A stretch of DNA of 64,000 nt from Eremophila alpestris peregrina (lineage: Eukaryota > Chordata > Aves > Passeriformes > Alaudidae). The stretch is from assembly GCA_009792885.1 (NCBI GenBank), contig WMCF01000021.1:5119690-5183689 (forward strand), read 5' to 3'. Both the position numbers and the translations under genes were made by a program. Positions 22,761 to 36,670 of the stretch are shown here, in pieces (positions within the stretch are counted from its first letter, which is position 1; every line of letters begins with the position of its first letter). The notes under the pieces were generated by a model that searched no databases, was not told where the DNA came from, and saw only the letters and a list, made by a program, of their open reading frames with translations.

Positions 22761-25700
22761 AAATTGAATTTATGAATATTGCTTAGCAGGATTAATGATC
22801 AAAAACTGAACCTGTTTGTCATGTTATAACAGACTTTTCGATTTAAATGCAAAACTAGAAGTCAATGAGTCCAATGGATTGTATATTGCTTTGAAGAAAA
22901 CCAGTTCATTTTACACATAAGCTTTGAAATTGGCAATAAACTTTAATTACGGGGTCAGATAATCAAATTATAATCAAATAGCCTCACATAAAATCTGTGT
23001 TTGAAATTAATGAGATACAATTCTACTAGTCTGTAATGTTGTACCTCTGAAACTTACTAAAAGACATTTCATTTTCATTTAAAAGTCACCTTAAGGACTT
23101 TTCCCTCAATTTCTTCTGCATAGCTCAATTTTATTTGGAAATGTCTCATTTTCAGACCACACATTTCTTAAGATTTTTGCATATGGAAAAATCATTTGTT
23201 GCTCCAGAGGTTTTTTTTTTATTGATAGTAAGAATTTTAATATAGCAATATTAGAAATCCTTCAAGTAGATGCATATTTATGCATTTTTAGAGAAAGCCA
23301 CAGTTTGGATAATAAAGCTGTATAGTTGTTCTAATGCATATACTTATTAAAATTTTCATTTAAGATGAAATTTTTGATGACTGATCTTAACTTGCAAGTG
23401 CAAACATATATGCTAATGTACACTAGTGCATAATCTATTTCTTTCTGGGTATACAACCACGATAATTTCTCCCTGCATGTCTTACCATATTTGGAAGAAG
23501 AAATATATCTTATATTTAAAACAAAAGATAGAAAGAATAAATCCAAACCCGCTCTGGCTCTCTTAAAGATTTGCTGCTGTGTGGCTTCAGGCAAGTCATA
23601 TTATATTTTATAGCTAAGCTTTCTCATGAAAAATGGCAATTACAGCTTAGTACAGCTTCAGAGCAACTTCACTGGGCTTATCACGGGACCTTATTAATTG
23701 TACAATGATTATCAAAATGAAGATGCAAAATTGTTGGAGAGATAATGTCAGACCTCATTAAACAAGCAATTGTAAAAGTACAGAAAAAGTCAAATACTTG
23801 CAAAGCTATTATTCTTCTCAATGGTAATATAAGTGCTTAATAACAACCAGTGTAATTTAAAAAAAACCCTATGCCTTGTACTGAAGTACAATTGTAAAAT
23901 TTTACTACTAAGCAAAACATTTTTACTTTTAAAAATCAAGTTACTCCAAGTTAAAAAAATAACTATTTAATACAACTAGTCATCTGCTTGGATGGGCTAA
24001 ACAATGAGAACTAGATCCTTGCATGAGAAAACCACCAGTTAGTAAACTTGGGCATGAACTTACAGAAGAGTAGTTCCCACATCTCAGTTAGGCCCCAGTG
24101 GGGCACTGTAGTCTGATTATCTCCATTTACAAGAACTAAGATCATTTGCACACCTTCTTAGTGTAGAACAGAATCTCTTTCTGTGTTCATGCCCAAAATC
24201 TCAATACTGGCTTTTTTTTGGAGTACACAAATGAATCTTTAAAAAGTTAAGGGAACATTACAGCTACTCTTGTTGATTGTCCCACATAAAAAGCAACAAA
24301 ATTCATCTCTTTTGAATCACAACAGAGATTTTTAAGAATTATGCTAAAATTATGCTTCCACTATGGCATCAATATAAATTCAAAGTAACAATATTAAGCT
24401 CAAACATGGAACTACTCTGATTCTGGTTGACATCTCCACATCATAACACTTTAGCCTTGCAATGTTTTAAAGCTCTGTGTGTTTCCCCATCTCTCTCAGT
24501 TTCTGAGTGCTTTATTTCCTTGCAGAGGACAAAAGCCAATAACAGCTTATCTAGTAAACATCTAAGCTGCAAACAACTCGAATTGAACCTGACAGGTTAG
24601 CACTTCAGAACAACAGGTCATGAGAAGAAATGAAAGAGACAAAGTCAAGGACTGGCCTTGCTCACGAGATTTTTATGAATCCATTTCTACAGCAGCATTT
24701 CCCTGGATGCTTTGCAGAATGGAGAGAAAGTCCAGTCCAACACTTCACACATCAAGGCCTTAAACACCTTCAGATGGATGGTTTGCACTCTGACAGTGAC
24801 AGTGCAGGCTGTTTGAATCATGCTGGTTCACGTGGGAATTCTGATGGTGATTAGAATCAGCAAGATACCTCAAGTAAAAAAGGTTTTCCTACCTTTTCAA
24901 CGCCAGCCTCTCAATTTTACAGCAAGCAGTACAATTAACTGATTTAGTGGCATAGTTTAGCATTAACATCACTGTTACTACAAGCTAAATACTACCAACA
25001 GTTGATGGTATATAGAATTTGCAAAGAAATAAGGTGGAGGAGAAAGGATTTGTGAAGATCTCACCTGTATCACAGGGATCAGGTGAAACTGCAGCTCTAT
25101 GCAGTGACTCACACACTGTAAGAACAGCCTGGAGGTTACAGGTTACTCTCTGCCAGTTGAACACCACTTTGTTCATTTTGTACATTTCTTTAGCTTCAAA
25201 GTTTTGAGTTCTTTTCACATCTTCTGACTTCTATAGGAAAACACGTGTTTTGGATAGGAATTCAAATTCTTTCTCTAACAACACAGTTCCAAGCTGTTAC
25301 TATTGGACATACTATTGTCTCCCCCCTTTTTTAACCTCCATTTTCAAAAAACATACAAACAAAAAAACCCCACCAAAACCACTCCAACAACCAAAAGTTT
25401 ACTAACTCCATTTGTTTCCATTTGAAAAGAAACAGATGATGAAATCAGGTGTTTTTTTCCTTTAATCCTGCATTTATAAAGAATGTTCAACAGTTTTGAA
25501 CAGATGGAAATTGTTTCTTTGCTTCTTGCTTCAAAGTCTTTCTTAGTCAGCACATCATACAATCATTATATTGAGGCAATTTTACTGAAATCCTTGTTAT
25601 CACATCATCTATTCCTTATGAACTCCTCCTAATAAAGTCTTGGGACTCAAGGTATCCCATCCATTACTTCTTATATGTGTGTATCAGCATTTTATTGGAC

Positions 25701-28700
25701 TCCTCAAAGGAGTTCTGCTTTTCTTTCTCCCAGGATTGTCAAGTCATGCTTGGAAACATTACGCAGAGTACAGCTAAGAGTCTATCTGCTGTCTTTATCT
25801 TGCAGAAATAAACATGATTTTTATCTGCAGGTTTTATACATAAACCAAATTATTTTCTTTCTTTTTTAGGAGCTTCACCCATGAGAATAGTATTTTTTCA
25901 GGTCACTACCAAACACTGCATGAAATCCCTTGAGGTTATTTGCAAAGGCTATGTCTAAGCTCTCTATATTTCCTCTGTCTAGCAAATGATTCCACTGAAA
26001 AGGTGGTCCTTCAGGGTTTGGTTAAATTCCTGATCTGAGTAATTTTGCAAGCAACCTGTCTTTCTCTACAGACTAGAGAGTACAGAAAACTTACTACAAC
26101 AATATATCTTTCACATTAAGTGCAACCAGCTTCACCTTGCCTTTTATGGACCATTTGGTAAAAATGTCGAGCTGCAAGGCTGTGAGAACCTCTCCCAGCT
26201 CCAAGCATAATGTGCAAAATACCAATGTTCCTGCAGGCCAGTAGCTAGAAAATTATGTTATCTCCTTATCTCCCCAAAATTAGGTACAGTCTGATGTTAC
26301 AGGCACCCATCACCGGAGAAGCCTAACCAAGCATCATTAAAGTGAGTTCACACTCAGAGGGGCCAAATCCTGTTTCTGTGTGTCCTGTGATCTGGCATTC
26401 CAACCTGCTCTTCTGCACAACAGTGCCCTGCCCTGGTCATCAGCAACTGGTGTTCCTCTCCTGTAGAAGATGAAATTTATATTTCACATTAAGATTTTTT
26501 CTTTTCATAGTACAGAAAGATAATTTTCTAAATAAACAGTTTAAGAACTGCTTCTTCATAGGCAGCACAAATATAAACATCCTACTTCCAGTTTCAGCAG
26601 CTCCTGGGTCTAAAATAGAAAAGTTTTTTTTTTTTGTGGGTATCAAGTTCACTCATTCTTGTCTATGGAAATACTTGAAACTAGCAATCCAAAACCTACA
26701 TGAATGCAAAGGAGCATTGCCATGATTGTGCTCCAGTTTGTGACAAGATGTGGTAGATTTGCAACTGCTTGGCAAGTTTCCCTGAAAATACCTGAATCTA
26801 CAGAACCATTGAATGAGAGGCATGGTCTGCCCTGATCATAAAATTTCAATGCAGAAAATATTCCTTAGCCATGGTCATGAGTTAGTTTTGCAATGATTTT
26901 GCTTTGGAAAAAATGTGCCCTCCCCCTGACCTCCCACCCTGGTAATAAGTGAGCAATATCTCAACCCTTTGTGTTTCTTTGTCAACACTACCCCAAACTG
27001 TAAGTGTTAGCAGCTGTGCACAATATGAAAGGGGGCTTGAAATGCACAGCCTAGCCTAAAACAGGAGCAATCACAAGAGCCTCTTTGACTCTCAAAATGC
27101 TAAATCACACACTGCTGATCACTGGAATGGTTTCCTTTCTGTACCCAACTTATGTAGTGGTTTTGGTGTTCTGGCCAACCTACAAATGAACTTTTTGTAA
27201 TAGGAGGACTAAAAATTCTGAGCATATGTGAGAATCCAAAGAGTTGGCAAGTTTTGAATAGCCTCAGCTTTCCATTCTTTGTGAAAGTTTCTCTTCACTG
27301 ATTGTATGATCAAAACAATTTATTTGTTTCAAAATCTATTTACATTTCTTCATACTGAATTTTAAATTCATATTGTAAGGTTACTGTGCTTATAAATGTA
27401 TTGGTTTCTACTCATCAAAATTTCCCATGCTTCAAAATACATTTTAGGTAGGCTGGAAAAAAAAGAGTACAACAACGTTCTATAAGCCTGTAAAATGTGG
27501 TGACACTTACAACAGCACAATAACAAAAAGCCATCTCTTTAAATGACCAGAGGCCAGTCCTTCTCTGTAAGCAGGCTCTTTCTTGTCTTCCACCTTTTCT
27601 TCTATTTGCTGTCATCTTTTTTTATAAATCCACTCCAGATGAGCAGGAGAAAGCTGCCACAGTGTTAAGAGTATTATCTGCTCATGAGTTAAAAAAAAAC
27701 CTCCAAAACCCAACAGAAAACCCCTTCAGAATTATTTTGCTGAACTCCCTGTAGTTCACCAAACATCCAGTACCACAAGATTTTTCTTCAGCTGAACTGT
27801 GGTGCCTTTTATTCCTCACTGAGTTGCAAAGACATTTCCCTTCCCCCTACTGGAAAATGCTGAGAAAACTGAGAAACAATTCCTTCTCCCGTATTTTCAA
27901 CTGCCATTAGCCTGGTTGTGTTAATTTGGAGCATTAGTCCTGATTTTTAACAGAATAGTCTCTTTAATAAGTTTTCTGTTCCTCATTTAAGGGGGGAGCA
28001 CTGCAATGAAGCTAGTCTAGAGAAATATTTTTGTGCCAACTCTTTTCTTTACAACACTTCCTATTGCAGTACCTGCTAGAGCTGCTTGTTATCATTTGGC
28101 AGTTCTTGTTTCTTTCCTCTGTATTTCCTGCTTCTCATAAGCACTCAGGAAACAGTCACACACCCATTCTGGCTTCAAAACCCAAGAAAAGGAGCAAACA
28201 GTAGTTGTGACACAGGGGTTACCTGCTCCACTTGATCAGTGGGCATTCTCTTGCTGGGCACTGCCCTGCAGTAAATAGGAAGCACCTCCCTGCCCCTGAG
28301 GTACCAGCAGCAAGAACTGAAACTGCCCTCAGCAGACAGCTACTGCTGAGACCTTTGCAACTGCTTGGAGAACTGCTGCAAAGGGATGTTGAGAAAGAAT
28401 TCACTTCATGTGAGCTTTAGTTTAGAAGAAAACTGAGAACTGTATGTTTTTGCATGCCATTTTTAAAAAAGTTATTAACCAATGAAAAAACCTGTAATTT
28501 CCCTTTTGTTTATCCATTATTTCAATTACTTAGTCTTCCTTTTCTAATTAGAAACTTCAGTGTTAACCTTCATTACCACACAGTTCCATTTTTTAATAAC
28601 ACTCCTTTTAGATTTTTTAACATGCTTGGTCATGCTCAAGCAAATGCCTTTCTTAGCTATTATTATGAAGTGGCAGCTAAACTGTCATTAGTACAGTTTA

Positions 28701-29379
28701 AATTTATATAAAAAATGCAGGAGTGATCTTTGTACCTCGAAGCCTTGTCCCACCCAGTTCATGCATCTATTTGCTTAAGTGTGAGACTTCCAGTAAATTA
28801 TGTTTGTGTTTTGTATTGTCCCATATTTAGCCCTTTTTATTATTATTTTTGATAGTTAAATATTTTCCCTGATAAACTACCTCCTTCTATTTGTTATACT
28901 AGTGAAGAACAAGATTTGGGTATTTTTCTTTACTTTTTTTCATTTACATAAGATTAATTATTCAATAGATTAACATAGAGACAAAATAAACACACATGAA
29001 CTTACATGTTGCTCAGCTTCTACCTTCCTCACAAGTGGCTGTCTTCAACTCTGCTTGATTGTTTCAAAGAAATGGAAGAGCTAAGTCAAATTCCAATTCA
29101 TATGCTGACAGCAAAAAGTACCAAATATGAGAGAACTATTTCAGTTATTTAGTTATAGTGCCATAACTGTTTCTAAATGTTGTTGGAAATTGAGGCTGAG
29201 CATTACATCAAATCTATTTTAATTCAAGGTCAATAGTGGCTTAAAATCAAAAGGATACAAGAAGTCCCTTAAATACACTTAGACTGTCAGTACTGGAATG
29301 GTGCTCATCATCTGAGGAATGATGTTCTTGAAGAGCCTCTCAAACTGAAATAGTGAGGAGGCAAAAATCCTAACTATTT
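22761..29379. other. Non-coding AT-rich DNA
   Basis: No gene seen. Two A/C-rich tracts occur at 25345-25397 and 27691-27724. A further regulatory-looking stretch (23620-23800, with cattaaacaagcaattg) is too weak to call alone. Confidence 0.45.
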
Positions 29380-29690
29380 AAAAAATGGAATGTGTGAGTG
29401 GGATTATATGATAACATTCTCTGTGCCTGTTAACCTTTTGATAATAAAATTACTTGAAATTGAAGCCAACCCCACCAGAATACTGGCGTATATAGACAAT
29501 GTAACCTTGCCTGCTGCTTTACTGGAAATAATTAGAGATCAGATGCTTTCACTGTGGCTGCAAAGCAGCCTGCAGTCTGCTGACCCAAATAAAAGGAGAG
29601 TTTATTCTGGTGAACATGGTGAATCAGTGCCCCAGAAGCTGAGATTGCTACCATCCATGAGAAGATTTGCTTTCTCATGACTGTAGATGG
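29380..29690. promoter_or_regulatory. Candidate conserved block with a 96-codon open frame
   Basis: The plus strand is open for 96 codons (29390-29677, with ..LAYIDNVTLPAALLEIIRD..) and ends at a TGA. No splice acceptor or donor bounds it convincingly, and the sequence also has the even texture of non-coding conserved DNA. Either reading needs alignment; I lean to non-coding. Confidence 0.25.
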
Positions 29691-31079
29691 AGCCCTAACA
29701 TAAGTAAATACTCTTGGTAATACAAGTTTGGAATTTCATAGAATATATTGAGGCTTTTCAGCATTTTTACTTATTGAGATTTTAATTTTCAGAACAAACA
29801 ATGTGAGAGGCCCACTGTTTTTCTGGTTTCTCAATATGTCAAACTGATTCAGCTCTCCTCAAAAATCCAGGACGAAAGAAAAGCAGTTATTCAATTTTTA
29901 TTCTGTCCTGCAATTATCACCTAATCTAACCTTCTCTAACAATTTCTCTGCTTAAGGGCACCTCTAGGGTTGTCAGACCAGCTGAATTCATTTAGAAAAT
30001 GAAATCCAAACCTGGCTAGTCTTATTCATCCCCTGCACCCATTATTCCTTTCATGGTTTTGTGCTACTGTACTAAAAGGCAGGGCAACAGCACATTTTGT
30101 GGATTTTACTGTATTACATATAAAACATACTGCTGAAATATGACTGTAAGTTTCTTGGTGAAGAAGGAGGGGTCTCAGCACCATCTGACTGAAAGATGTG
30201 AGATAAAAGAGGAGCTATTTATAGGAGTAAAATATGTCCACAGTTATTACTGTGGCTAACAATACAGGGTTCACCAGTATAATTAATCCTTTCCTTCCTA
30301 TAACTCAGTTGTTTAAAAAACAAAGTATTTCGTGATTCCTTGCAGCAAAACAAACAAAAGCTTTCGCAAAACAAATAAGCAGAAATATCAAAACAATGTA
30401 TTCTTTCACAGTTCTCAAGATACTTTGTCTGCTTGATGCTTTAAGAAACAATTGGTATCACAAATGTTTTGGAAGTTAAACATATGCAAGGACTGTTGGT
30501 ATTGGATTGGTATTTGGCATCTAGGACTGAAAACACAGAGCTGTAACAACAACAACTACAGTTTTAGAATACTAATACTTCTTTATTATTATTTTATTTT
30601 TAAAAGTTAGTGAAAAACCTTCATTATGTATCATGGCAGGCAAGTCTCATGGTTCTAAAAGCTGCACATCAAGCAGTTCACATGGCCAAAGGTCACCCTA
30701 TAGAGTCTGAGGGAGAAGAAGGAAGCAGCAGCAGTCACAGGTAGATTTGGGGACCCTGTGCTGCACTGTGGGATGGGACTGGGCCACTTCACCCCCTCCA
30801 AAGTTCCCAGTTTAATGCCATTGCAAGCCCATTGCTTTCTGTATTGACATGGCACAGCTGCTTGAGCAACCCTCACACACTTGTGAACCACAGGTGATTT
30901 AAAAGACACCTATCCATTGCAAACATTTTATATCCCTTAAGTTATGTGAAATGAGTAAGTACATGAGCTTATTTTGAGACTGGGGTTAACTTCTGGTAAA
31001 CACGTGTGAAATTTACCATTTTACATGCAAAATCATCAAAACACAAATTTTTTAGTGCATGTTCATGAAAGTAAATTTC
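29691..31079. other. Non-coding DNA
   Basis: Nothing supported. A somewhat GC-richer patch at 30650-30880 shows no known repeat. Confidence 0.45.
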
Positions 31080-31560
31080 TAATTGTGCAGTAAAGTTGTA
31101 CAGTTATCAGCTCATGTTGCAATACATAATGATGGAACTGGTATCTCAGTTTGAACCAGGCACTACTTCCAGATTCAATACACAGACATTGAATAAAGAC
31201 ACTAAAGTTGAATATAAACTAGAATTCAAACTAGTGTTTAGTTAGGTCAATTACACTTGCTATGCATTTCATATAAATTGTATATTTAATATCAGTAATT
31301 GCCATGAAGATGATTTTCAGACTGAAAATTATTTGCTGATTCAATTAACATGTTATGTTAATATTAAAAGCTCTTGGGAGTATCTAGGTTTATTGCATGC
31401 TAATGGGTTCTTAGACAATAAATATGATAGATCTGATTAATTATAAATTGTTTCTTTCAGTTGGACTTGGTCAACAAATGTACTTAACTACTTAGTTAAG
31501 TACATCTGTACTATACAGATTTGCAGCCTAATTTTGCTAATTTGCCTTCTTTTGGAACCA
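31080..31560. promoter_or_regulatory. Candidate conserved block with twin hairpins
   Basis: AT-rich, repeat-free block with many TAAT cores (ggactaattata-type strings, gattaattataaat near 31435) and two adjacent perfect hairpins at 31478-31505 and 31504-31520. It could be an enhancer or a structured RNA. Inference only. Confidence 0.28.
31478..31505. other. Perfect 12-bp inverted repeat, 4-base loop
   Basis: atgtacttaact (31478-31489) pairs perfectly with agttaagtacat (31494-31505) around the loop actt. A second hairpin, atctgta...tacagat with a 3-base loop, starts at its right edge. Confidence 0.85.
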
Positions 31561-34500
31561 AATACTTTTTAGTCATTTATGAAAAACAAAATTGTCTACA
31601 GGGAGATGATTTTTTTTTGTTTTGAACAAAGGAGCTGAAATTTATTTTCTTATTATTCAGAAAATTTGCCTAAATGACTAATAATAACACTCCTCAGCTT
31701 CTTTAACTTCTTTATTCAATCATAAGACAGAGGTATCTGGTAATTTTTACATATAATTTTTTAACTCAAGGAAAAGCAGCCTGTACAGATGAATGATATT
31801 AAATTTAGTCTGTCCAGATGCTGAACTGCGCTCCAAGCTATACTGTATGAAATATCAAAGATGTCTGTGTGTTCTATTTAAGTACAGTTTTTCAGATTCT
31901 ACTTGATTAAAATAAAATTAGGTTGCTTTTCATAGCTAACCTGTCCAAAAGGTGCCCAGTAAATTCCTGTGTGAGCTATTTATTATTTTAATTTGTAATC
32001 ACTTATACAATAGTGTCTAATAGAAGTACATACTGTTTAACATCACAAGATCTATTTAACTCTCACTCTTTATAAAGATAAATACAGAAATGAGCAGAGA
32101 GAAAGTGAAGAAAATAGGTTAGATCTGTCCTGTGGTGACAGAATCAATACATTTAAACCAGCACAACACAGTTCAGAGAACTCTCCTTAGAGCTCCAGAG
32201 CTTCTGAGCAGTTGTTTGAGCTTCTGCTTCATTACATGGATCACATATGCAAGAGGTAAGGAAACTGGATTTACCTGCAGCATCTTTGGGTACCTGTTGA
32301 CCCCCAGACTGAACCATTTAACTGCAGCTTTTGAACCCTGCAGCAAATACAGAACATAATTAGGTGTAACAAGATAATCTCCTATCTCATGAAATTCATT
32401 AGCCAAGTAAAAGAATATTCTAACAAAAACAGTTATAGCAATTCATTTTATTAAGATCAACATGCTGTTTATTTATTTCATAACTCTGCTAAGGCCTTTT
32501 AAAATATATGACAGTATAATTCTTTTTCTGGTGTTCTGGCTTACATTAGATAACCACTTTTGGATTTTATGCAAGACATATGGAAAAATCCATCACTGAT
32601 TTACTGCACATTTCCACACACAGTCAAACTAATATCTGATCACTCCTGAAGACACAAAACCCTGCTTGGCAGTGAATACTAAAGCAGATTTCCAAACACA
32701 TGGGTGTGCACAGTCTTGTGCAAGAAAGCTTCTGATAGTCAAAATGCAAACCAATACACAAAATAAATGATTGGGATTTATTTTCACTTCAGAAACTACT
32801 GCAACAGAAGCAATTGCAATAAAATAAAAGTACAGAAATATAGCTATCTACAATATTACATATAATTGATTCTGAGTTTTATAATTATCCATATGAAACA
32901 CCTTGAGAACTTTTTTTTTAATAGCTCTAGAAGACAGCAGTTTTGAATATTAGTCCTGAAGAGTGTCAATTAAATGGTTTTAATTCTATTTATTATTTTG
33001 GGTGACTGTTTGCAGTTATGCATACTGATGCTACCAAGAATAAAAGGTGAATACTCTGCCTCTGCATTGTTTTCAACTTTTGGCCCTAAACTCCTTTTTT
33101 AATATATTTTAGTTTGGTCCATAAGGGTAGTTTAGTATTTCCACAGCAGGTGGAATGACCTTTTCCCCTTTCTTATTTTACAATGTGTTTTGTGAGACCC
33201 TTGACACTTTGCTTCAGACCCCATTAGGAGGAATATACTGCAGAAGTTATTGTCTTCTGAAAGTAAGATTCAATTATTTTCACATTTAATTACAGACAAA
33301 CCAAATAATTTTCAGGTAATCAGAAATCCATCCTCTCTTTAAGGACACAAGCATTTTTATTTATTGGGGAAAAAGTAAACAAGGAAACAAAACAGAGGCT
33401 GTTAATTCTAATTTGGGAAGTGTTTAAATGCAGGGCATAGTCCACAGATGGTTTTGCATCCTCAACTATTTTCTGGGCAATATGGTTAATTTTGATTATA
33501 TGAAAATGTCAGGACAAATTATCAGGGGAAAAAATCCTCAAAAAAGTTTTCTGAGGTTAAATGGCAGTAAGGAGACACCTTTCTTCAAGAAGCAGAAGCA
33601 AGTATAAATCATTTTGATGAGCACAGTCCCCTTGAACAAAGGAGGAGCCCACTGGAACAGAGCATTTGAAAAGCAAAATCATGCCTTTTGATAGATACTT
33701 TCTGTCATGAACATAGCAGTTAATCCATTTTTTTAGCAGGATTAGCTGTCAGATTAACACATCACTGATGGGAGTCAGGGTGAGTCTAAACCAAGGATGT
33801 GCCTGAAGAATGATGTGCACCCACATGAAGGAGGGTTTACAGAGGCTGACTTACAACACCACTGTGGAATGCAAACCCTGCCTTTTTTTTTTTTCCCTTT
33901 TTTTTGCTAATGCTGACCAGAGCTCTACAAACAGCCATTCTCAATTGCTGTATCATGCTGAGTTGATACAAGCCTTGATGTGGATTTTAACATCCATATG
34001 CAGGCCTTGCATCTGCCACACACATCCATGCATTAACTCTAGAGCCTCTATTGTTCTGGACAATATACATTTATGTGTAAGGAATTTACTTCATCAAAGT
34101 GCTCCTTAAATACACTGGATAAAAATCCATTCAGGAGCATTTGACTTCTTCTGGAAAGCCAAGTTTAAGTAAATTTAATTTCATGATAGAACAGGATATG
34201 ATCTGTGAACAGCATATTTTCCTGTCAATCAAGGGAGCAGAACCTTTCTCAAGCAGCTGATAGGTGTCAATATTCCATTTAAAAATACATCCTGAGCATA
34301 TGGACCTATAGTTACATCTCTCAGACACCAGGTAAAGATATACAATAGAAATAATCTCATCTGAATTCAATGATGGCCCATTTGGAATAACTTGTTTTTG
34401 GAGACATCATCTTATAAAATATTGCACTATGATTTGTGGCTGCAGTTTAGTGGTAAAGGCCTTTCCCCCACAAATATTTTGTTTCACAATTTTATTTTCC

Positions 34501-36600
34501 TCTCCACTTTTACTGTATCTGTGGCTTTATTTTTTCACCCCTCAGCAGGGCAACAAAGCCCCTTTTTTGTACAGTCTGTATCTTTTTGTAAGCTTCCAAA
34601 GTTAATAAGCAAGCTAAATGAAGGCAAAATTCAAAGTTCTGAAACAAGCTTTGTTCCAATACATGAAGACTTGGCAAGAAAAGGAAGCCTTCCTCTGAGA
34701 GCTCCTTAGAAGACAAGTCACAGCCAAACATTCCAAGTGGTGTCTGAAGGATTTGAGACTTTTGTGCACAGTCAGTATTTGCTATCTACTGGGGCAGCTA
34801 AAAGTAAAGAAATAAACTTTCCTTTTCTTGCCTCAGCTCTCAGTATTTGGCCTCTCTAAACAGGCCTGGTTTATCTTGCACATGGGCCAGCTGGTCTCTG
34901 AGGGCAACCCACATGTGTGACAGAGCCCAGGACAGAATATGAATGTTACCTTTATAATCCAAGGACACCCAACTGCCATTTGAGCACAGCTCACAGCTAC
35001 TGAGCACTAGAAAAACTGTAGGAGTTGGCAGATTTAACACTAAAAAACATCTACAAAAACAACAACAACAACAAAAAATATCCCCAAACAACCCAAAAAA
35101 GTTTGTAGGCACAATTCCATTAAGGAATTGAATTCACTCAGAAATGATCAAGCATCAGATTTTAGACCACTGGACACAGAACAGATGGTTTCACATGGTC
35201 TTTTTTACAGAAAAACACTTATTTTAGACAATTTACCAACTCAGGTCAAAGAATACTCTAAAACTAGATTTTTAAAAAATTTAACATCTTAAACAAGCAA
35301 TTTGAAAATACAAGAAGTATTTTCAGGTGGTGTACCTGGTCCTGCTTTTAAATATGCACAATTAAACTGCACAATATGAACCCAACATGACATATTCTTT
35401 GTCAAAGTGCAATTTTTGATTGCATGAGAGGTATCTCAAGTCCTAAGTTAATGTAACTAAAAAACTTTATAGGAAGAAGCAGGGGAAATTCCAATCAAGT
35501 ATTATTCTAATCATCCACACCCAGTGCACTGTAAAAGGTAAAGAGTGAGGAAGCTGTTAGAGGCCAAGTGTTTACAGTCTTATTAACAACAGGTCATTCA
35601 ACATATCCAGCTAATTAATACAGATGCCTCACTTATTTTGCATTCACTCCAACACTAACAACATCCCAAAGTCAGTAAATTCAGAAACAATAACAGAAGC
35701 AGCAAACAGGCACACATGTTATGTTTGAAGAGTTCCTGAATTCACCAGGAAACTGGAATCCCTTTTAGATCAGGATGAGATTCAGTATTGCCCTATAACT
35801 TAAGACTAGTAGTTCCTACATCAAGCATTTATCTCCACAGAGAGAAACAATAGCTACTAATTCTATTCATTCTGTGTTCTAAAAATGAATTATTGACAGA
35901 AATATTATCTCAGTACAAATGCTGATGTTATTTCAGGGTGAAAAATGAAGATAGTTCCTGGCCCTGTATTTTATCTCCAAAGCACCAGTGTAAAGATGGG
36001 GAATCATCTGATTTAATGTAGAAGATAATGAAATAGTAAAACAACAGATGAGTAATGAAAACTGACAGGTTTTGTATGTGTTTGAAGGATTTTTTTTTGG
36101 TCCAGTAGAAATGCTATTTGAATTGTTCCCCTTATTTCATTTTAAATTTCAAAACAACATTCTTTTCTAAGCAGACAACAGGAACCAAAGCAAGAAACTG
36201 CATTAAATAAATCTCTAAAATTCTAACAGGCTTCAGGCTATGCTGTACTTTTTCTTTCAAATATTTCCACGGAAAATCAGATGTTAACTCTCTGAGTGAA
36301 CCCATGTGCAAACTCTTTATTCATCAGATTAATGGCTGTGGAGCAACAGGCAACTGAACACATTTCCACACACATAAGGTATTCATGACTTTCCAGAAAA
36401 CTTCACATTATTGCAACTACTTTTCAGTTAAATATGTTGCATCTAGTGAAGAAGAAAATAAATTGCAACAAGGTTTAATGGGAAACTACAGTAAATGTAT
36501 TGACACTACTAGAAATTTGTTTCTTTAAACAGGACCTTGTTATTACACTGACAGATGGATTTTTGTCTTTCCATACATTTGAAAAGACAAACCAGCCTTT
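31561..36600. other. Non-coding AT-rich DNA
   Basis: No gene seen. An A/C tract with (aac)n lies at 35042-35100 and T runs near 33883-33905. Confidence 0.45.
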
Positions 36601-36670
36601 TCTCTGAGAAAATATATATATTTATATGTCTCAGAGATTATATATATATATATTCTCTGAGAAAATATAT
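36601..36670. repeat. Alternating inverted repeat with AT core
   Basis: tctctgaga at 36601-36609, its reverse complement tctcagaga at 36629-36637, and tctctgaga again at 36654-36662 are separated by (TA)n-rich spacers. The central copy can pair with either outer copy. The 17-mer starting tctctgagaaaat is also a direct repeat at 36601 and 36654. Confidence 0.9.
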
